A stretch of 64,000 nucleotides of DNA from Ferriphaselus amnicola (GCF_000974685.2 NZ_AP018738.1:868001-932000), one strand, 5' to 3'. Counted from the first letter of the stretch, positions 38,121 through 46,684 are shown. Notes: a model not told the origin generated them from the sequence alone. Numbers and translations: made by a program.

Positions 38121-38149
38121 CCTGACGAAAACGGGATGGCTACGTCTAA
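38121..38149 (+). promoter_or_regulatory. Bipartite promoter-like element, site 2
   Basis: CCTGACGA (38121-38128), 14 bases, CGTCTAA (38143-38149), four bases after the stop of the CAP gene and 50 bases before the glycine-zipper lipoprotein. Same layout as the other five sites. Confidence 0.65.
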
Positions 38150-38199
38150 ATTTAGCCCTCGCTCGGAGGGCATTTTTGAACTCGACAAGGAGAGCACAA

Positions 38200-38628
38200 A
38201 TGCCTATCAAGAAAAATATTTCTGTACTGCTACTCAGCATCTCGGTGGTACTCACGTCAGGATGCGCCTCGACACTCCAACAGTTACCAGTGCGTACAGG
38301 CACGATCAATACTACGGCTCAGTCAGTTTGTAAGGAATTCAAACCCAATGTGGGTGGTGCTGTCGTAGGAGCCGCTGCCGGTGGGGTTGTTGGCCATCAA
38401 ATTGGTAATGGCAATGGCAGACGCGCCGCTACTGCACTAGGTATTTTGGCCGGAGCATTGGCGGGAGCGGCGGCTGGCGGCACCGAAGTGAATGTGCCTT
38501 GCGCGATACTCTTCATAACTGATGATGATACCGGTGAAAAATTCACTACTAAAGCTAAAGGGCAATGGAAAGCGGGTATGAAAACTCAGTTCTCTGTTAA
38601 GTCGGATGGAAAGGTTGTTCTACGCTGA
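38200..38628 (+). CDS. Glycine-zipper outer membrane lipoprotein-like protein
   Basis: 142 residues with a lipoprotein signal (VLLLSISVVLTSGC) and a glycine-zipper hairpin (GGAVVGAAAGGVVGHQIGNG and LGILAGALAGAAAGG, about residues 50-95) as in SlyB/17-kDa antigen proteins, followed by a small beta-rich end. Such proteins sit in the outer membrane and respond to envelope stress in several proteobacteria. The ATG at 38200 has AAGGAG upstream. Reading frame open far upstream is not used, because that part overlaps the CAP gene in another frame. Confidence 0.82.
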   Translation: MPIKKNISVLLLSISVVLTSGCASTLQQLPVRTGTINTTAQSVCKEFKPNVGGAVVGAAAGGVVGHQIGNGNGRRAATALGILAGALAGAAAGGTEVNVPCAILFITDDDTGEKFTTKAKGQWKAGMKTQFSVKSDGKVVLR

Positions 38629-38662
38629 AGTTTTCGAGCTGCCATAGAGTTGCAGACTCAAG

Positions 38663-38691
38663 CCTGACACAGCCGCTTTGCATTCGTCTAA
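38663..38691 (+). promoter_or_regulatory. Bipartite promoter-like element, site 3
   Basis: CCTGACAC (38663-38670), 14 bases, CGTCTAA (38685-38691), 49 bases before the gene at 38741. The sequence just upstream (AGAGTTGCAGACTCAAG) also resembles that before site 5 (AGAGGTTGCGAACCTGAG). Confidence 0.68.
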
Positions 38692-38740
38692 GTTGGTGTG
38701 GTCTTGCAAATAGTGTTGATCGATAACGAGGAGAGGTTTG

Positions 38741-39271
38741 ATGAGTAAAAAATGGATATTGGGGATGGCTCTGCTAGGCATGTGCGGCGTGGCGATGGCA
38801 GGCGAACAGATGGCTGCGTCTGAGGCAAATCCTGCTGCGGTATCGTCGCCCACTTTGGTGGTAGCAAGTGAAATGACTCCGACGACGCTGGAGTCCATAT
38901 TCACTCAAGCGCTCTTCAAAACGAGCCGCCTTGAGAGTGGAGACCTGTCTGTTCAGTTTGGGGCGGGGGGTGGCAGAGCAACGGTTCATATCGACCAAGC
39001 TCATCAGCTGCTTCGTTACTACAGGGTATATCGCTTTAAAACCTCGGCAACGGATACCCAGAAGCTAGAACTGGCGAATAGAATTAACCGAGAGATCATC
39101 ATGGTGCGTGCGTATATTCCCAAAGGGCAAGCGGACACCTTGGTTGTAGATTACTTTCAGTCCTATGACGAGGGCGTGACCAGATACCAAATCGCTTCTA
39201 CCGCGCGCTACTCTATGGATGTCGCCATGACGGCGGTCAATCAAATGGATGAGGACGACATTGTCAAATAG
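38741..39271 (+). CDS. Exported YbjN-like protein
   Basis: 176 residues with a signal peptide (WILGMALLGMCGVAMA). The mature part has a YbjN-like order: VVASEMTPTTLESIFTQALF, a strand pair, then RYYRVYRFKTSATDTQ, ELANRINREIIMVRAYIP and a C-terminal helix. Ribosome binding site GAGGAGAGG before the ATG at 38741. First gene of a probable operon running to 41313. A broken copy of its 5' domain appears at 47621-47740. Confidence 0.65.
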   Translation: MSKKWILGMALLGMCGVAMAGEQMAASEANPAAVSSPTLVVASEMTPTTLESIFTQALFKTSRLESGDLSVQFGAGGGRATVHIDQAHQLLRYYRVYRFKTSATDTQKLELANRINREIIMVRAYIPKGQADTLVVDYFQSYDEGVTRYQIASTARYSMDVAMTAVNQMDEDDIVK

Positions 39272-39836
39272 CCCATATCTAGGCGATAGACTTCCCGTGA
39301 GCAAGACAATCACCAAGGGGTGTTACGTGATCGCGCTGATGTTTGGCGGATATTACCTGCTGCGAGTGTTGATGCTGACGATGCTGTTTCTGTTGCTCTG
39401 GATCGATGGTTCGTCAAACTCCCTGACTTTGATGTTTGAGCTGTTCCGTAGTCCCTTGGTCTGGAATTCCGGTCAGGAGGCGATGCTGTCCTTGCTGGAC
39501 GAGGTCAATTTGTATCTGTTGCCATTACAGGCGGTAGCTGGTTTTTTTACTGTACGCCGCTGGACTCGCGGGCTGGGAGGCAAAGGGTGGCATCCAGTGA
39601 GATTGTCGTCATCCTGGCTGTTACCCGTGATGAGCCTCACCATGTTAGCCATGACGGTTTGGGCGTCTTTCCTGCTACTGCCACCTAGTGAAATCGTGCG
39701 CCGTGCACTATGGGTGTGGCTCATCGTCGATACGATGCTTGGAGCGTTGCCAGCCTTCGCCTTGATCGCTAGCGAGTTGCGTGAAATACAGGGGCTGTGC
39801 CGGTTACGTGGCCAGCAGTTTTCTTCGACGGTTTGA
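39249..39836 (+). CDS. Membrane protein of unknown function (DUF2569-like layout)
   Basis: 195 residues with about four transmembrane helices (CYVIALMFGGYYLLRVLMLTMLF, LYLLPLQAVAGFFTV, WLLPVMSLTMLAMTVWASFL, WLIVDTMLGALPAFALIA). It overlaps the end of the preceding gene by 23 bases; a start at GTG 39297 is also possible and would remove the overlap. No recognised function; the DUF2569 comparison rests on layout only. Confidence 0.6.
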   Translation: MRTTLSNSPYLGDRLPVSKTITKGCYVIALMFGGYYLLRVLMLTMLFLLLWIDGSSNSLTLMFELFRSPLVWNSGQEAMLSLLDEVNLYLLPLQAVAGFFTVRRWTRGLGGKGWHPVRLSSSWLLPVMSLTMLAMTVWASFLLLPPSEIVRRALWVWLIVDTMLGALPAFALIASELREIQGLCRLRGQQFSSTV

Positions 39837-39848
39837 TAGGAGGGTGCG

Positions 39849-40358
39849 ATGCGCTACGTTTATGCAACTTTAACGATGGCTGCCATGATGCTGAGTAATG
39901 CCAGCTTGGCCAACAGCGATGCCCCCAAAGATGGGGAGGCGAGCCTGAGAGGTATGTGCGTTCAAATCGTGCAGGACATCAATGACTATTCAGGCCGACA
40001 AGTCGCTACCTGCTTACCTGCAGCTAGTGTGAAGAACGGTCAGCCTGACCTGCTGATGATCGTGTCTAAGGCGCACTTTGCAGAAGAAAAAATGCGCACC
40101 ATGTGGGTGGGTATTGCCATCGCCATGGCAGCGCAGGCCGCTGAGGATTTCGCAGGAAGTGCTCCGCCACTTAAGGCGGTGATGATCGATCAAGCGGATA
40201 AAGCCCGGAGCAGTTTGGACGAGATGAGGCTGTGCACAGTGTCGATTCCTGAGGCGCAGTCCTTGTTGCAGCGCCATCAGTCGGGTGAGCTTAGGCGCTG
40301 GAGCGAGGTGTATCAAAGCAGCAGCTGCCATGCTCAGGCTACCGCAAAAGCCCAATAG
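39849..40358 (+). CDS. Exported protein of unknown function
   Basis: 169 residues with a signal peptide (ATLTMAAMMLSNASLA). The mature part is helical with four cysteines (GMCVQIVQ, VATCLPAAS, MRLCTVSI, SSSCHAQ) that could form two disulfides. No known domain. It starts 12 bases after the membrane protein gene with TAGGAGGGTG as ribosome binding site, so it belongs to the 38741-41313 operon. Confidence 0.6.
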   Translation: MRYVYATLTMAAMMLSNASLANSDAPKDGEASLRGMCVQIVQDINDYSGRQVATCLPAASVKNGQPDLLMIVSKAHFAEEKMRTMWVGIAIAMAAQAAEDFAGSAPPLKAVMIDQADKARSSLDEMRLCTVSIPEAQSLLQRHQSGELRRWSEVYQSSSCHAQATAKAQ

Positions 40359-40399
40359 CACCAGAAGCGGCTGGGTGTCGAGCGGTGGGCGAGGTTGAT

Positions 40400-40729
40400 A
40401 TGGGCAATCAAAATACATCACTTTGGTGGAAGCGTTACCCAAACAAGGACGCGATTGGGGGGCGTGATGCGTGGGCTAGCGAAACTCCCGATCCGCGCTT
40501 GGCCATAGGCACGATGGTGCGGCTATGTGGCAAACCTGCTAAGGCGCGACAGGTTTTACGCGTGGAGTGGCACAGGTATCGTCACCGTTATGTGTATGAG
40601 GTTGAAGTGAGTGGCTGTGCGTATTGGTTTTCCGATCAGCTCATGCTGGACGGGAGCGATCAGCCACTGGTGGAGTTGCCTCAGCCTAGCATATGGCAAA
40701 AGATTAAAACCATCCTGAAAGCGAGCTAA
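40400..40729 (+). CDS. Small cytosolic protein of unknown function
   Basis: 109 residues, no signal. The N-terminal part contains WWKRYPNKDAIGGRDAWA, and the centre forms a beta-rich domain (GTMVRLCGKPAKARQVLRVE, YVYEVEVSGCAYWF), possibly an SH3-like barrel. The ATG at 40400 follows GAGG. Its stop overlaps the next start (TAATG). A shorter stretch with the same WWKRYP hexapeptide in a closed frame lies after the gene at 47764. Confidence 0.55.
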   Translation: MGNQNTSLWWKRYPNKDAIGGRDAWASETPDPRLAIGTMVRLCGKPAKARQVLRVEWHRYRHRYVYEVEVSGCAYWFSDQLMLDGSDQPLVELPQPSIWQKIKTILKAS

Positions 40730-41313
40730 TGATGCACTCATTCGAGATCAATTGGGGAGTGGTTGCCGTAAGCGATGACCATGCGCATGTCAGGCAGACA
40801 TATGCGCTGTGGCCCGCGCCGGTCAATGATGACCAGTGTTTTGCCGAGGCGGGCTTTAGTCATTTTCAATCTGACGATGAAGGCTGGTCGGAGTCGCACT
40901 GGGATGCGCAGGCGGAGATTTTGCAACAGCGCGTGCTTTCGGTACTGGCTGAGCTTGGCCATGCCGTTGTATTGAGTGAGCCATTAGTCGAAGATCGTTC
41001 CCTTTTTCGCTTTTGGAAACCAGGCGAACCACTACCTGTGGCAGAGCAATTGCGCTGGCCGATTTTGAACGACAGTCTGCCAGAAGTGGTCATCCGTTTC
41101 GGTTCTGCGGTTGAGCTGTGTGCTGGCTCAGGGCACGAGTTGTACTGGATCAGCCGATTGCCCGATTGCCCCGTGAGCTTTGAAACGTTGTTGGCTCAGC
41201 TTGCGGCGGGCTGGCCTGTAAAACAAGTACAGCTGGACTGGAGCAAACTGGGTTTCAATCCGGTGAGTTGTTCAGCGCCCCCGGAAATTTTGACAAGCGG
41301 TACTGTAGGATGA
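40729..41313 (+). CDS. Protein of unknown function
   Basis: 194 residues, no signal or membrane segment, acidic and Trp-rich (FEINWGVVAVSDDHAHVRQ, SDDEGWSESHWDAQAEIL). No known domain recognised. Translationally coupled to the previous small gene (TAATG), last gene of the probable operon from 38741. Position downstream of exported proteins would fit a cytosolic partner or immunity-type protein, but there is no direct sign of that. Confidence 0.55.
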   Translation: MMHSFEINWGVVAVSDDHAHVRQTYALWPAPVNDDQCFAEAGFSHFQSDDEGWSESHWDAQAEILQQRVLSVLAELGHAVVLSEPLVEDRSLFRFWKPGEPLPVAEQLRWPILNDSLPEVVIRFGSAVELCAGSGHELYWISRLPDCPVSFETLLAQLAAGWPVKQVQLDWSKLGFNPVSCSAPPEILTSGTVG

Positions 41314-41354
41314 GCACGTCCCTCATCATTATTTGAACTTTTACAGAGAACTTC
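41310..41354 (+). repeat. Upstream region duplicated with its SEL1 gene (copy 1)
   Basis: These 45 bases before the SEL1 gene at 41355 recur with two or three differences at 45749-45793, ahead of the paralogous SEL1 gene. Each copy holds a small inverted repeat (GATGAG-CACGTCC-CTCATC in copy 1). The conservation may mark a regulatory element or simply recent duplication. Confidence 0.75.
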
Positions 41355-42128
41355 ATGACTCGCCCAACGCCAATACAAAAATTGTTCGCACTATTTATTG
41401 TGCTTTTCACGGTGCTTGTCTCCCCCTCCGTCTTTGCATACACAAATGAGGGAGTGGATGCCTACAACAATGGAGTCCTTGCCTACCAACAAGCTAATTA
41501 CACATCTGCATTCAACTATTTCCGTATCGCAGCCGAGCAAGGTGTGGATAAGGCCCAGTACAACTTGGCGACAATGTATGAAAGCGGAGAGGGCGTAGCT
41601 CAAAGCAAATCGAGTGCCCTCTACTGGTATCGTAAAGCGGCAGATCAAGGACATAGAGATTCACAGGTAGCCCTTGCCGATGCATACGATAAGGGCGAAG
41701 GTGTTACACGCGATGCTGCTACTGCACTCCAGTGGTACCGCAAGGCTGCTGAGCAAGGAGATGCTGAGGCACAAGTTAAAGTTGGCATCTCGTACGTCGA
41801 ATCGATGAATTATGCTGAAGCGCGCAAATGGTATCAACTGGCCGCGAGCCAGCAGGAAAATGAATACGCCCGCAATTACGCCCGCAATCAAATTGCCGAG
41901 ATTGATCGTTACAACGCTGAACGTACAGCCCGTGAAAACGCAGCTGCCCACAATGTGCCACCGCGCGAAAAAACCTACAGTGAGCTGGAAGCAGAAAGGG
42001 AAGCTGCCGACCGGAACTGCAATTGGGACTGCAGGAAACACAAAACTGAACTAGAAGATAGAAGGAGAAATTTATGCTCGAACACCTCAGATCCTCTTGC
42101 GAGAGCACTTAATGGTTGCAATCACTAG
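41355..42128 (+). CDS. Exported SEL1-repeat protein, copy 1
   Basis: 257 residues: signal peptide (LFALFIVLFTVLVSPSVFA), then three to four SEL1-type helical repeats (AQYNLATMYESGEGVAQSKS, SQVALADAYDKGEGVTRDA, AQVKVGISYVES). The C-terminal part is charged and Cys-containing (RNCNWDCRKHK, NLCSNTSDPL). It is closely similar to the protein at 45794 up to the sequence IDRY and then unrelated, showing that tails were exchanged. SEL1 proteins are scaffolds for protein-protein contact. A weak upstream inverted repeat is the only regulatory feature. Confidence 0.85.
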   Translation: MTRPTPIQKLFALFIVLFTVLVSPSVFAYTNEGVDAYNNGVLAYQQANYTSAFNYFRIAAEQGVDKAQYNLATMYESGEGVAQSKSSALYWYRKAADQGHRDSQVALADAYDKGEGVTRDAATALQWYRKAAEQGDAEAQVKVGISYVESMNYAEARKWYQLAASQQENEYARNYARNQIAEIDRYNAERTARENAAAHNVPPREKTYSELEAEREAADRNCNWDCRKHKTELEDRRRNLCSNTSDPLARALNGCNH

Positions 42129-42168
42129 CACTCAATTGACCGGTAAATCTTTTTAAGGAGACTTTGCA

Positions 42169-42441
42169 ATGAAACTCACATCCTCCACACTAGCACTGCT
42201 GTGTACACTGGCGCTTCCGCTTTATGTGCATGCAGAGGCAAACAATCAGGCTACTCAAACGGGGCTGCCCATGGATTTTTCAAAGTTCTCTAACCCGCCA
42301 GCCGAATACAAAAACAATCGGGTTGTAGTGCCCAACACGCCAGAGATTGCAGAGCGCAGGAGAATCAGGATCTCTCCCGTAGAGCGCGTTGAGCCCGATG
42401 TATCTGCCCCCGCCGCTGCCAACAAGCCAGTAACCCCGTAG
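42169..42441 (+). CDS. Small exported protein of unknown function
   Basis: 90 residues with a signal peptide (LALLCTLALPLYVHA) and a short, probably unstructured mature part rich in Asn, Pro and charged residues (PAEYKNNRVVVPNTPEIAER). Ribosome binding site AAGGAG before the ATG at 42169. 40 bases after the SEL1 gene, so possibly cotranscribed with it. No known family. Confidence 0.55.
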   Translation: MKLTSSTLALLCTLALPLYVHAEANNQATQTGLPMDFSKFSNPPAEYKNNRVVVPNTPEIAERRRIRISPVERVEPDVSAPAAANKPVTP

Positions 42442-42658
42442 GATACCGATAACAAATGCCGAGCTTAGGTGGGTGTGCCACCCCTGCGCTACCCCACCGA
42501 ATTGCAAGCCCATTGTTTGCTGGACTATCGCCGATTGCACGACTCATGCTCTGCTTGATGAGTCAGGTCAGGTCTATAACTGGCAAAGGTGAGTCACCCC
42601 AGCCTGTGCAAAACAAGGGTGTTCAAAATTTCGAGCTGGAAAAATAATCGTGGCTGCA

Positions 42659-42687
42659 CCTGATACCTGATTGTGGATTCCGTCTCA
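42659..42687 (+). promoter_or_regulatory. Bipartite promoter-like element, site 4
   Basis: CCTGATAC (42659-42666), 14 bases, CGTCTCA (42681-42687; one mismatch from CGTCTAA), 37 bases before the gene at 42725. It heads the probable operon 42725-45658. Confidence 0.6.
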
Positions 42688-42724
42688 TGGTTCATATGAC
42701 TGAATGGCAGTGAAAGCGTGTGAT

Positions 42725-43711
42725 ATGAGTAATGACAAAGAACGATCTCAAGCACCGCTTACGGCGACGGAGCAGGCTGAAGTTGACCAGCGCGTCAGTC
42801 AAATACTGATCGATTATCCCGCTGAGCCAGACTGGCTCTTGGTGGATGACGCAGTTTTGATTGAGCTGGTATTTTGCGCTGATTGTGAACCCTATTTTGC
42901 GGATGTGGCGCTGGCCGAGCTGTCCCGTCGAGAGAATTCGGCGGTGGGCGATCTGTGCATATTTTTACTGAAAGAGCAGGGTGCGCATAGTGGTTTGAAA
43001 GCGCAGGCGATCAGTTTGCTGCCTGATACGCACTTGGCATTGGGCATGGACGAGTTGCTGGATTTGATCCGTTGGTGCGATGCTGAGATGCTGGAGAGCG
43101 TGGTAAGTGCGGTGCATGAAAAGCTACAGAATGACCTGCCCAGCCAAGTGCGCAGTCATCCATTGGTCGGAATAATCAACTCGTTATCGAGCCGCCGAGA
43201 GGCGATCTATTTTGCCGGTAGCCTGAGCAAAGATGAGTTTATGCGGGCCAATAAATTGGCCGCGCCGACTAGGATATCTTGGTCAAAGTTCATGTTGGGA
43301 TTAGGCGGTTGGGCCATCGCCTGTGCTGTCTTAGCCGGTCTGGGCAGATTGGAAACACCGGCCATTCTGATGTGCTTACTCGGCTTGGCGTTAGTCTGGA
43401 TGGGGTGGAGGCTAGAGAGCGAGCAGGCTTTGCTCTGGGAGCGCAACCCAAATTGTCGAGGGCATGTCTTCGGGGTGATCGGAGAAGCGGGCATCGACGC
43501 TTATGGCGAGGATTTCTGGCGCTTCACGGCCTGGCCCAAGCTGAGCCACTGGGCGACTTCGGGCGACGAGCTGCTGGTGGTCGTCTCGCTCATCGAAGCA
43601 CGCGCGTTTCCAGCCTCGTTCTTCGCTTCATCGGCTGACTATGAGCGTGCCCGAGCACGGTGCGCTGATAATCTGAAATCTTTGTCCGAATCGTTATCAA
43701 CTCGAACATGA
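42725..43711 (+). CDS. Membrane protein with YcxB-like C-terminal domain, paralogue A
   Basis: 328 residues (ATG 42725; ATG 42704 also possible). The N-terminal ~190 residues are helical and HEAT-like in flavour (PAEPDWLLVDDAVLIELVF, AVGDLCIFLLKEQ). Then come two transmembrane helices (about 210-245, WAIACAVLAGLGRLETPAIL) and a soluble end (GVIGEAGIDAYGEDFWRF, LVVVSLIEARAFPASFF) that resembles the YcxB domain. The next gene encodes a paralogue and overlaps by four bases. Function unknown. Confidence 0.68.
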   Translation: MSNDKERSQAPLTATEQAEVDQRVSQILIDYPAEPDWLLVDDAVLIELVFCADCEPYFADVALAELSRRENSAVGDLCIFLLKEQGAHSGLKAQAISLLPDTHLALGMDELLDLIRWCDAEMLESVVSAVHEKLQNDLPSQVRSHPLVGIINSLSSRREAIYFAGSLSKDEFMRANKLAAPTRISWSKFMLGLGGWAIACAVLAGLGRLETPAILMCLLGLALVWMGWRLESEQALLWERNPNCRGHVFGVIGEAGIDAYGEDFWRFTAWPKLSHWATSGDELLVVVSLIEARAFPASFFASSADYERARARCADNLKSLSESLSTRT

Positions 43712-44649
43712 CCTCCGACCGAGTACAACGCATTCTGCAAGCCTATCCGACCGAGCCAGACTGGGCGTTGGAGGACGATGCAACGCTGATCGAATTGGTG
43801 CAAGGCCACGCGCAACAGCCTGACTGCGCCGCTGCGGTGTTGCGCGAGTTGGCGCAACGCCAGCACGCTGCCGTGGGCGATTTGAGCTTGGCGCTGCTTG
43901 TGGCGCAGGATGCCGACAAATGGGTAAAACTGGAGGCCTTTCGCTCGCTCCCCACCACACACATGGCGCAAGGCTTCGAGGCGGCGCGCGACCTGGTGGA
44001 TAGTTGTCCGGTGGTGGTGCTGGAGATGTTGGCAGCGGCTGTTCACGAGATGTTGCAGGGCGACATGCCCGAGGTGCTGCGCAACCATGATGTGGTAAAA
44101 AAACTAGGTGGTGGTCGCTATTGGGGCGATGACGGCGATGGCAACGTCATCCATTTCGCCGGTAGCCTGACGCGGGATGAGTACTTGCAGGCAGAGCAGT
44201 TGATATCGGGTAAAACTCTTGTTGCGTGGCAGATCGCGTTGTTCCTGTCCGCTTGGGCGTTGCTGGCTGGCGTGTTGACTTGGCTGAACCAACTTCCAAT
44301 CCCAGCCATGATGATGTTGCTGCTCGGGCTGGCGCTGGGCGTTATCGCTAAAATCTGGTACGGCAAGGCGACCACTTGGGATCAGAATCCCGACTATCGC
44401 AAGCATTATTACGGGACACTCAGCGAGGCGGGCATCGACACCCACGGCAGCAACACTTGGCGATTCTCACCGTGGTCGGAATGGACGAGCTGGAATGCTG
44501 ACGATGACATGCTGGTCGTGCTGTCAACAGGCGGTGCACGCATTTTACCCGTGTCGCACTTTGCCTCATGGGCTGAATGGGAGGTGGCACGCGCTTTGTG
44601 TGCACAGCATTTAACAAAAACGGAAACTAAAGGGGACGAAATTGAATAA
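43708..44649 (+). CDS. Membrane protein with YcxB-like C-terminal domain, paralogue B
   Basis: 313 residues, same layout as the gene before it: DWALEDDATLIELVQG, AVGDLSLALLVAQD, NVIHFAGSLTRDEYLQA, two transmembrane helices (about 175-215) and the C-terminal GTLSEAGIDTHGSNTWRF and LVVLSTGGARILPVSHF. The two proteins are clearly homologous along their whole length, so this is a tandem duplication. ATGA overlap with the gene upstream, and its stop overlaps the TTG start of the ankyrin lipoprotein, giving a tightly coupled three-gene unit. Confidence 0.7.
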   Translation: MTSDRVQRILQAYPTEPDWALEDDATLIELVQGHAQQPDCAAAVLRELAQRQHAAVGDLSLALLVAQDADKWVKLEAFRSLPTTHMAQGFEAARDLVDSCPVVVLEMLAAAVHEMLQGDMPEVLRNHDVVKKLGGGRYWGDDGDGNVIHFAGSLTRDEYLQAEQLISGKTLVAWQIALFLSAWALLAGVLTWLNQLPIPAMMMLLLGLALGVIAKIWYGKATTWDQNPDYRKHYYGTLSEAGIDTHGSNTWRFSPWSEWTSWNADDDMLVVLSTGGARILPVSHFASWAEWEVARALCAQHLTKTETKGDEIE

Positions 44650-45658
44650 ATATCTTACGCAGGGACTGTTGGTTTTGATTCTGGCTAGCGGGTTGGTGGG
44701 GTGCGAAACGCTTACCCCGTATCAGAAAATGGACAAGGCGGTACGAGAGGGTAATGTTTCAGCGGCTGCGGAAGTGATTCGAGGTGGTTTCCGGCCAGAC
44801 CCACGAGAAGCGTGGCGAAGCGGAGCATTTCTTGCACGTGCCGCAGAGTACAGCAAAAAAGATATGGTGGAGTTGTTGTTGAACTCTGGCTATCCGGTTG
44901 ATGCGCAAGATCCCTATAAGTCAACTGCAATGCTACAGGCCATAACCTACGGCAAACTTGACGTGGTAAAGCTACTGCTGGATCGGGGGGCCGACCCGAA
45001 CCACATGACTGAATGTGGGGAGATACCCTTAGGCAAAGCTGAAGAAATGCTCCACCAAGTGGACAATGCACCTGCCACCCGAAAAGAAAATCAGGCAGAA
45101 ATGGTCAGATTGTTGAAGGCCAAGGGAGCAAGTTATTCAGTCAAATCCAGTTGTAATCGGACACCATTGTTGAAAGCAGCTTTGGGCGGTGAAGATTGTA
45201 GGTTTAAGTACGAAAGGATAGCGAGATACTACGAAAACGACATCAACGCCACTGACTGTGAGGGAAATACAGTTCTTCATTATGCGGCGAGATATAACGA
45301 ATTTTGGGAGTCGTTTCAGAACACATTAATTTACAAAGGCGCGAATCAAAATGTAAAAAACAAACTCGGCTATGCGCCAAGGGAGTACTGGCCGATCTTG
45401 TTGGAAAAATCTCGGGCCAAGGATCAAGCCCTTTTAGAACTGTCGGAACGGGCTCGACAAGCGGGGGAAGCTGCGAAGCACGCAGAATTCGAAAAGCGAT
45501 ATGCGGAAGAGGCTGCTCGTAAAGCCCAAGGTCCCAGCGTTTGGGAGCTGAATGCGGAAGCGGCAAGCAAGAAACTGAAGGAAATGCAAGCGGATCACAG
45601 CCATAAAACAAGCCCTTATTACGGAACTGGTTGTAATGGCAGTTCATCTTGTCGTTGA
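44642..45658 (+). CDS. Ankyrin-repeat lipoprotein with shared C-terminal tail
   Basis: 338 residues: lipoprotein signal (GLLVLILASGLVGC), ankyrin repeats (about 60-240; KDMVELLLNSGYPVDAQDP, LDVVKLLLDRGADPNHMT, GNTVLHYAARYNEF), a charged coiled-coil-like helix (about 255-295) and a 40-residue tail ending YYGTGCNGSSSCR. That tail also ends the proteins at 45794 and 50261. Start is a TTG at 44642 with AAAGGGGACG upstream, overlapping the previous gene. Anchored in a membrane and facing the periplasm or outside; partners unknown. Confidence 0.8.
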   Translation: MNKYLTQGLLVLILASGLVGCETLTPYQKMDKAVREGNVSAAAEVIRGGFRPDPREAWRSGAFLARAAEYSKKDMVELLLNSGYPVDAQDPYKSTAMLQAITYGKLDVVKLLLDRGADPNHMTECGEIPLGKAEEMLHQVDNAPATRKENQAEMVRLLKAKGASYSVKSSCNRTPLLKAALGGEDCRFKYERIARYYENDINATDCEGNTVLHYAARYNEFWESFQNTLIYKGANQNVKNKLGYAPREYWPILLEKSRAKDQALLELSERARQAGEAAKHAEFEKRYAEEAARKAQGPSVWELNAEAASKKLKEMQADHSHKTSPYYGTGCNGSSSCR

Positions 45659-45748
45659 TGATTAAGACGGTCAGCAATAACGCACTATCACTTATGGACG
45701 CGCTGAGCAACTCAGTTTTTTGTTGATCGATCAGCGCGTCTGGTTCAA

Positions 45749-45793
45749 ATGAGCACGTCCCTCATCATTAGTTGAACTTTTACGGAGAACTTC
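45749..45793 (+). repeat. Upstream region duplicated with its SEL1 gene (copy 2)
   Basis: Near-identical to 41310-41354. The homology continues into the signal peptide codons of the SEL1 gene. Confidence 0.75.
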
Positions 45794-46591
45794 ATGACTC
45801 GCCCAACGCCAATGCAAAAATTGTTTGCTCTCTTATTTGTGCTTTTCACGGTGCTCGCACGCCCTGTCCTTGCATATACACAAGTAGGATACGATGCCTA
45901 CAACAAGGGAGTCCTTGCCTACAATCAAGCGGATTACCCTTCTGCATTCAACTACATGCGTATCGCAGCCGAGGATGGTGTGGCTCAAGCCCAATATAAC
46001 ATGGCGGCAATGTATGACAACGGAGAGGGCGTAGCACAAAGCAAGTCGAGTGCCCTCTACTGGTATCGTAAGGCCGCTGATCAAGGGCATAGAGATTCGC
46101 AACTAGCTCTCGCTAAGGCATACGAAAATGGCGAAGGAGTTACGCGCGATGCAACTGCTGCACTTCAGTGGTACCGCAAAGCTGCTGAGCAAGGGGATGC
46201 TGATGCACAAGTCAAAGTTGGTAACTCCTATACCGAATCGATGAATTATGTGGAAGCCCGCAGATGGTATCAACTGGCCGCGAGCCAGCAGGAAAATGAA
46301 TACGCCCGCAATTACGCCCGCAATCAAATCACCCAGATTGATCGTTATGAGCGTGATCGAGCAGACGACTATGACAAGCGCGTAGTAGAAGCACGCAAGA
46401 GAACGCAGGAAGCCGGCAGGGCAGCAACTGAAGCCTATCTTGCCCGACACAATCAACCCCCCAGCCCCAGCGCTTGGGAACAGAGTAACGAAGCGGCAAG
46501 GAAGAAACTGAAGGGGATGATGGATGATCACACCTACAAAACAAGCCCTTATTACGGAACTGGTTGCAATGGCAGTGCATCTTGTCGTTGA
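45794..46591 (+). CDS. Exported SEL1-repeat protein, copy 2, with shared C-terminal tail
   Basis: 265 residues: signal peptide (LFALLFVLFTVLARPVLA), three to four SEL1 repeats almost identical to those of the protein at 41355, a charged linker (RDRADDYDKRVVEARKRTQ) and the tail SAWEQSNEAARKKLKGM to YYGTGCNGSASCR found also at 44642 and 50261. The gene is a hybrid: 5' half shared with 41355, 3' end and downstream bases shared with the ankyrin and 50261 genes. Confidence 0.85.
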   Translation: MTRPTPMQKLFALLFVLFTVLARPVLAYTQVGYDAYNKGVLAYNQADYPSAFNYMRIAAEDGVAQAQYNMAAMYDNGEGVAQSKSSALYWYRKAADQGHRDSQLALAKAYENGEGVTRDATAALQWYRKAAEQGDADAQVKVGNSYTESMNYVEARRWYQLAASQQENEYARNYARNQITQIDRYERDRADDYDKRVVEARKRTQEAGRAATEAYLARHNQPPSPSAWEQSNEAARKKLKGMMDDHTYKTSPYYGTGCNGSASCR

Positions 46592-46655
46592 TGATTAAGA
46601 CGATCAGCAATAACGCAGTGCAAAAATCGGCGGCTTAAGAGGTTGCGAACCTGAG

Positions 46656-46684
46656 CCTGATACTCAGTGAGCTAGTGCGTCTAA
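46656..46684 (+). promoter_or_regulatory. Bipartite promoter-like element, site 5
   Basis: CCTGATAC (46656-46663), 14 bases, CGTCTAA (46678-46684), 66 bases before the TolB-like gene at 46751. Confidence 0.68.

Noticed and set aside
42456-42647. 63-codon frame after the small exported protein
   Set aside because: No ribosome binding site, no coding-like composition; the stretch contains an inverted repeat (GACTCAT/ATGAGTC) and precedes promoter-like site 4.
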